This document shows, piece after piece, positions 30,442 through 31,535 of a stretch of DNA of 31,535 nt. Source of the DNA: an uncultured bacterium (GTDB lineage Bacteria; Patescibacteriota; Patescibacteriia; Patescibacteriales; UBA12465); NCBI GenBank assembly GCA_937983635.1, contig CALJZR010000068.1:1-31535 (forward strand). Direction: 5' to 3'. Every line of letters starts with the position of its first letter. Position 1 is the first letter of the stretch. The notes under the pieces are model-generated. The model saw only the letters and a list, made by a program, of their open reading frames with translations. It was not told where the DNA came from and made no database searches. A program made the translations under genes and the position numbers.

Positions 30442-31535
30442 TTATTTTAATTTTATTTCGTAGATACGGCCGCTGGTTTTGTCGGTAAAGTAGAGTTGAT
30501 TTTGACTGTCGGCAACCATGATGCTGGAGACATTAGTGACTCCTTCTGGAACGGCGATTAGCTTTTTGACGCCGGTAGTGAGATCGATTTTATAGAGACT
30601 GTCTTGAGTTTTGTCGGCTAGTTCGGGGAAGAGGCCGGCTCCTTGGGGAAGATTGTCAGGCACGGCGCAATAGATTTCGTTGTTAGTGGCGAAGCTACAT
30701 TTACTCGCCCAGGTGTTTAGGCCGATATTGGTACGGTTTTGGCCGATATTATCTCCCTGAGCATTAACAATCCAGAGATTGGGGTTCATGTTGGTGTCGC
30801 TGCTGTAGACGCTGTAGAGAAGTTTGTCGCCGGTATCAGACCATTGCGGTTCAAAGCCCCGGCCATTAATTACCGTTGATTTAAAGTTTTCGCCGTTAAG
30901 ACCGACGAAAAATACTTCTTGACGATTAAAGTCGAGACCGCGAGTATACATCGCCGCCGCTTGATTATTGGGGGACCAGATAGGATAGACGTCATCAGCG
31001 TTATTGCCGATAGCGCTTAAAGAAGAAGCCCGGGAGCCGTCAGCATTTGAGACGATTAAATAGCGGTTTTCTACATCATCACCCATACTTTTGGCGCTAA
31101 TACTAGCGCCATCAGGAGAAAAGGAAAAATCTTCCCAGTGTTTAGGGAGAGTTACTTGTTTTTGAGTGTTAAAGTCGTAGGTGATTTTTGAACCGTCCGG
31201 ATATTCTAAAATTGCTTTATCTCCTTGTGTAGACCAGGTGACATTTTGTACTTGATGGAAGACTTTATCGCTGAGAGTGACTAAGTCACCATTAGCATCA
31301 AGTTTATAGAATTTACCATCGGTATCATTGTAGAAGCGAAGTTGGCCATCGCTGGCCATAATGGGGTCAAGTGCTCGGTCTTTAGTTATTTCTTTGGTTT
31401 TGGTTAAACCGCCCACCGCTAAATCACTAGCCTCAGAGCCAGTGGGAGCGCCGGTGCTGGGTTGGTTTTGGTTAGGTTCGGTCTTAATAACATTACCGCT
31501 AGCATCTAACCGGCCATTGCCGGTGGTGGAGGAAA
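30442..31535 (-). CDS. Beta-propeller (TolB/PD40-like) protein, 5' end outside window
   Basis: The frame stays open from the TAA at 30442-30444 to the window edge, so the start lies beyond 31535; an in-frame GTG at 31416 is not the true start. The ~362 visible residues begin with a Ser/Thr/Asn/Pro-rich linker (TEPNQNQPSTGAPTGSEAS), typical of an extracytoplasmic stalk. Repeated strands with the PD40 pattern follow: HWEDFSFSPDGASISAKSMG, YPIWSPNNQAAAMYTRG, FEPQWSDTGDKLLYSVYS, then TNVSSIMVADSQNQLYFTD. It is probably a membrane-anchored six-bladed propeller that binds proteins or cell-wall material. Its partner is unknown. Confidence 0.8.
   Translation of the reverse strand, partial: SSTTGNGRLDASGNVIKTEPNQNQPSTGAPTGSEASDLAVGGLTKTKEITKDRALDPIMASDGQLRFYNDTDGKFYKLDANGDLVTLSDKVFHQVQNVTWSTQGDKAILEYPDGSKITYDFNTQKQVTLPKHWEDFSFSPDGASISAKSMGDDVENRYLIVSNADGSRASSLSAIGNNADDVYPIWSPNNQAAAMYTRGLDFNRQEVFFVGLNGENFKSTVINGRGFEPQWSDTGDKLLYSVYSSDTNMNPNLWIVNAQGDNIGQNRTNIGLNTWASKCSFATNNEIYCAVPDNLPQGAGLFPELADKTQDSLYKIDLTTGVKKLIAVPEGVTNVSSIMVADSQNQLYFTDKTSGRIYEIKLK

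Noticed and set aside
30442..31416. GTG at 31416 as the start of the beta-propeller gene
   Set aside because: The frame continues open to the window edge with a linker-like sequence, so the gene is truncated by the window rather than starting here.
1..31535. CRISPR arrays, rRNA genes, insertion sequences, prophage
   Set aside because: No regularly spaced repeats, rRNA sequence, transposase or phage structural gene was found on either strand.

Overview
The window is a dense, moderately AT-rich bacterial chromosome segment with 33 protein genes and two tRNAs. No gene uses TGA as its stop codon. Gene content points by inference to a Patescibacteria/CPR lineage, perhaps Parcubacteria-like. Pointers are a PrgI / TraC-like / VirB4 cluster, a threonyl-tRNA synthetase without its TGS domain, proteins carrying only the PEP-synthase phosphohistidine domain, many short intergenic gaps, and almost no Shine-Dalgarno sequences. 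No 16S rRNA or ribosomal protein gene is present to fix the taxon.

Layout. 1-1.9 kb: end of ahcY, then metK (methyl cycle) and a small cytidylyltransferase. 1.9-5.4 kb: a histidine phosphatase, then a split PEP-synthase/rifampin-phosphotransferase-like pair (a phosphohistidine carrier and an ATP-grasp kinase). 5.5-12.1 kb: a run of tightly packed genes containing a membrane-associated VirB4-type ATPase module, ending in radA. 12.1-14.3 kb: a small accessory islet with a DUF4143-type ATPase and two orphan small genes. 14.3-17.0 kb (minus strand): recG, tRNA-Arg(GCG) and a PH-like membrane protein. 17.1-18.1 kb: tRNA-Ser(GCT) followed by a DinJ/YafQ-type toxin-antitoxin pair, flanked by a repeat of the tRNA 3' end, which looks like a tiny integrated cassette. 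18.2-21.6 kb: a second phosphohistidine carrier, a previously easy-to-miss 56-aa four-cysteine protein, a flavodoxin-like protein and a class II photolyase. 21.7-26.1 kb: MATE exporter, a secreted helical protein, malic enzyme and a C39-like peptidase. 26.1-31.5 kb (minus strand): a helical protein, a CPVC membrane protein overlapping a CPHC thioredoxin-like protein, thrS under a T-box leader, a ComF-like phosphoribosyltransferase and a truncated beta-propeller protein.

The strongest candidates for something new are: (1) the split phosphotransfer system, with one ATP-grasp kinase and two divergent His carriers but no PEP/pyruvate barrel; (2) the tRNA-Ser-associated toxin-antitoxin cassette with att-like repeats and no integrase; and (3) the T-box leader of thrS in a probable Patescibacteria genome. 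Genome-wide habits are also visible: TAA/TAG-only stops, start codons without Shine-Dalgarno sequences, and promoters of the extended -10 type (TGnTATAAT).
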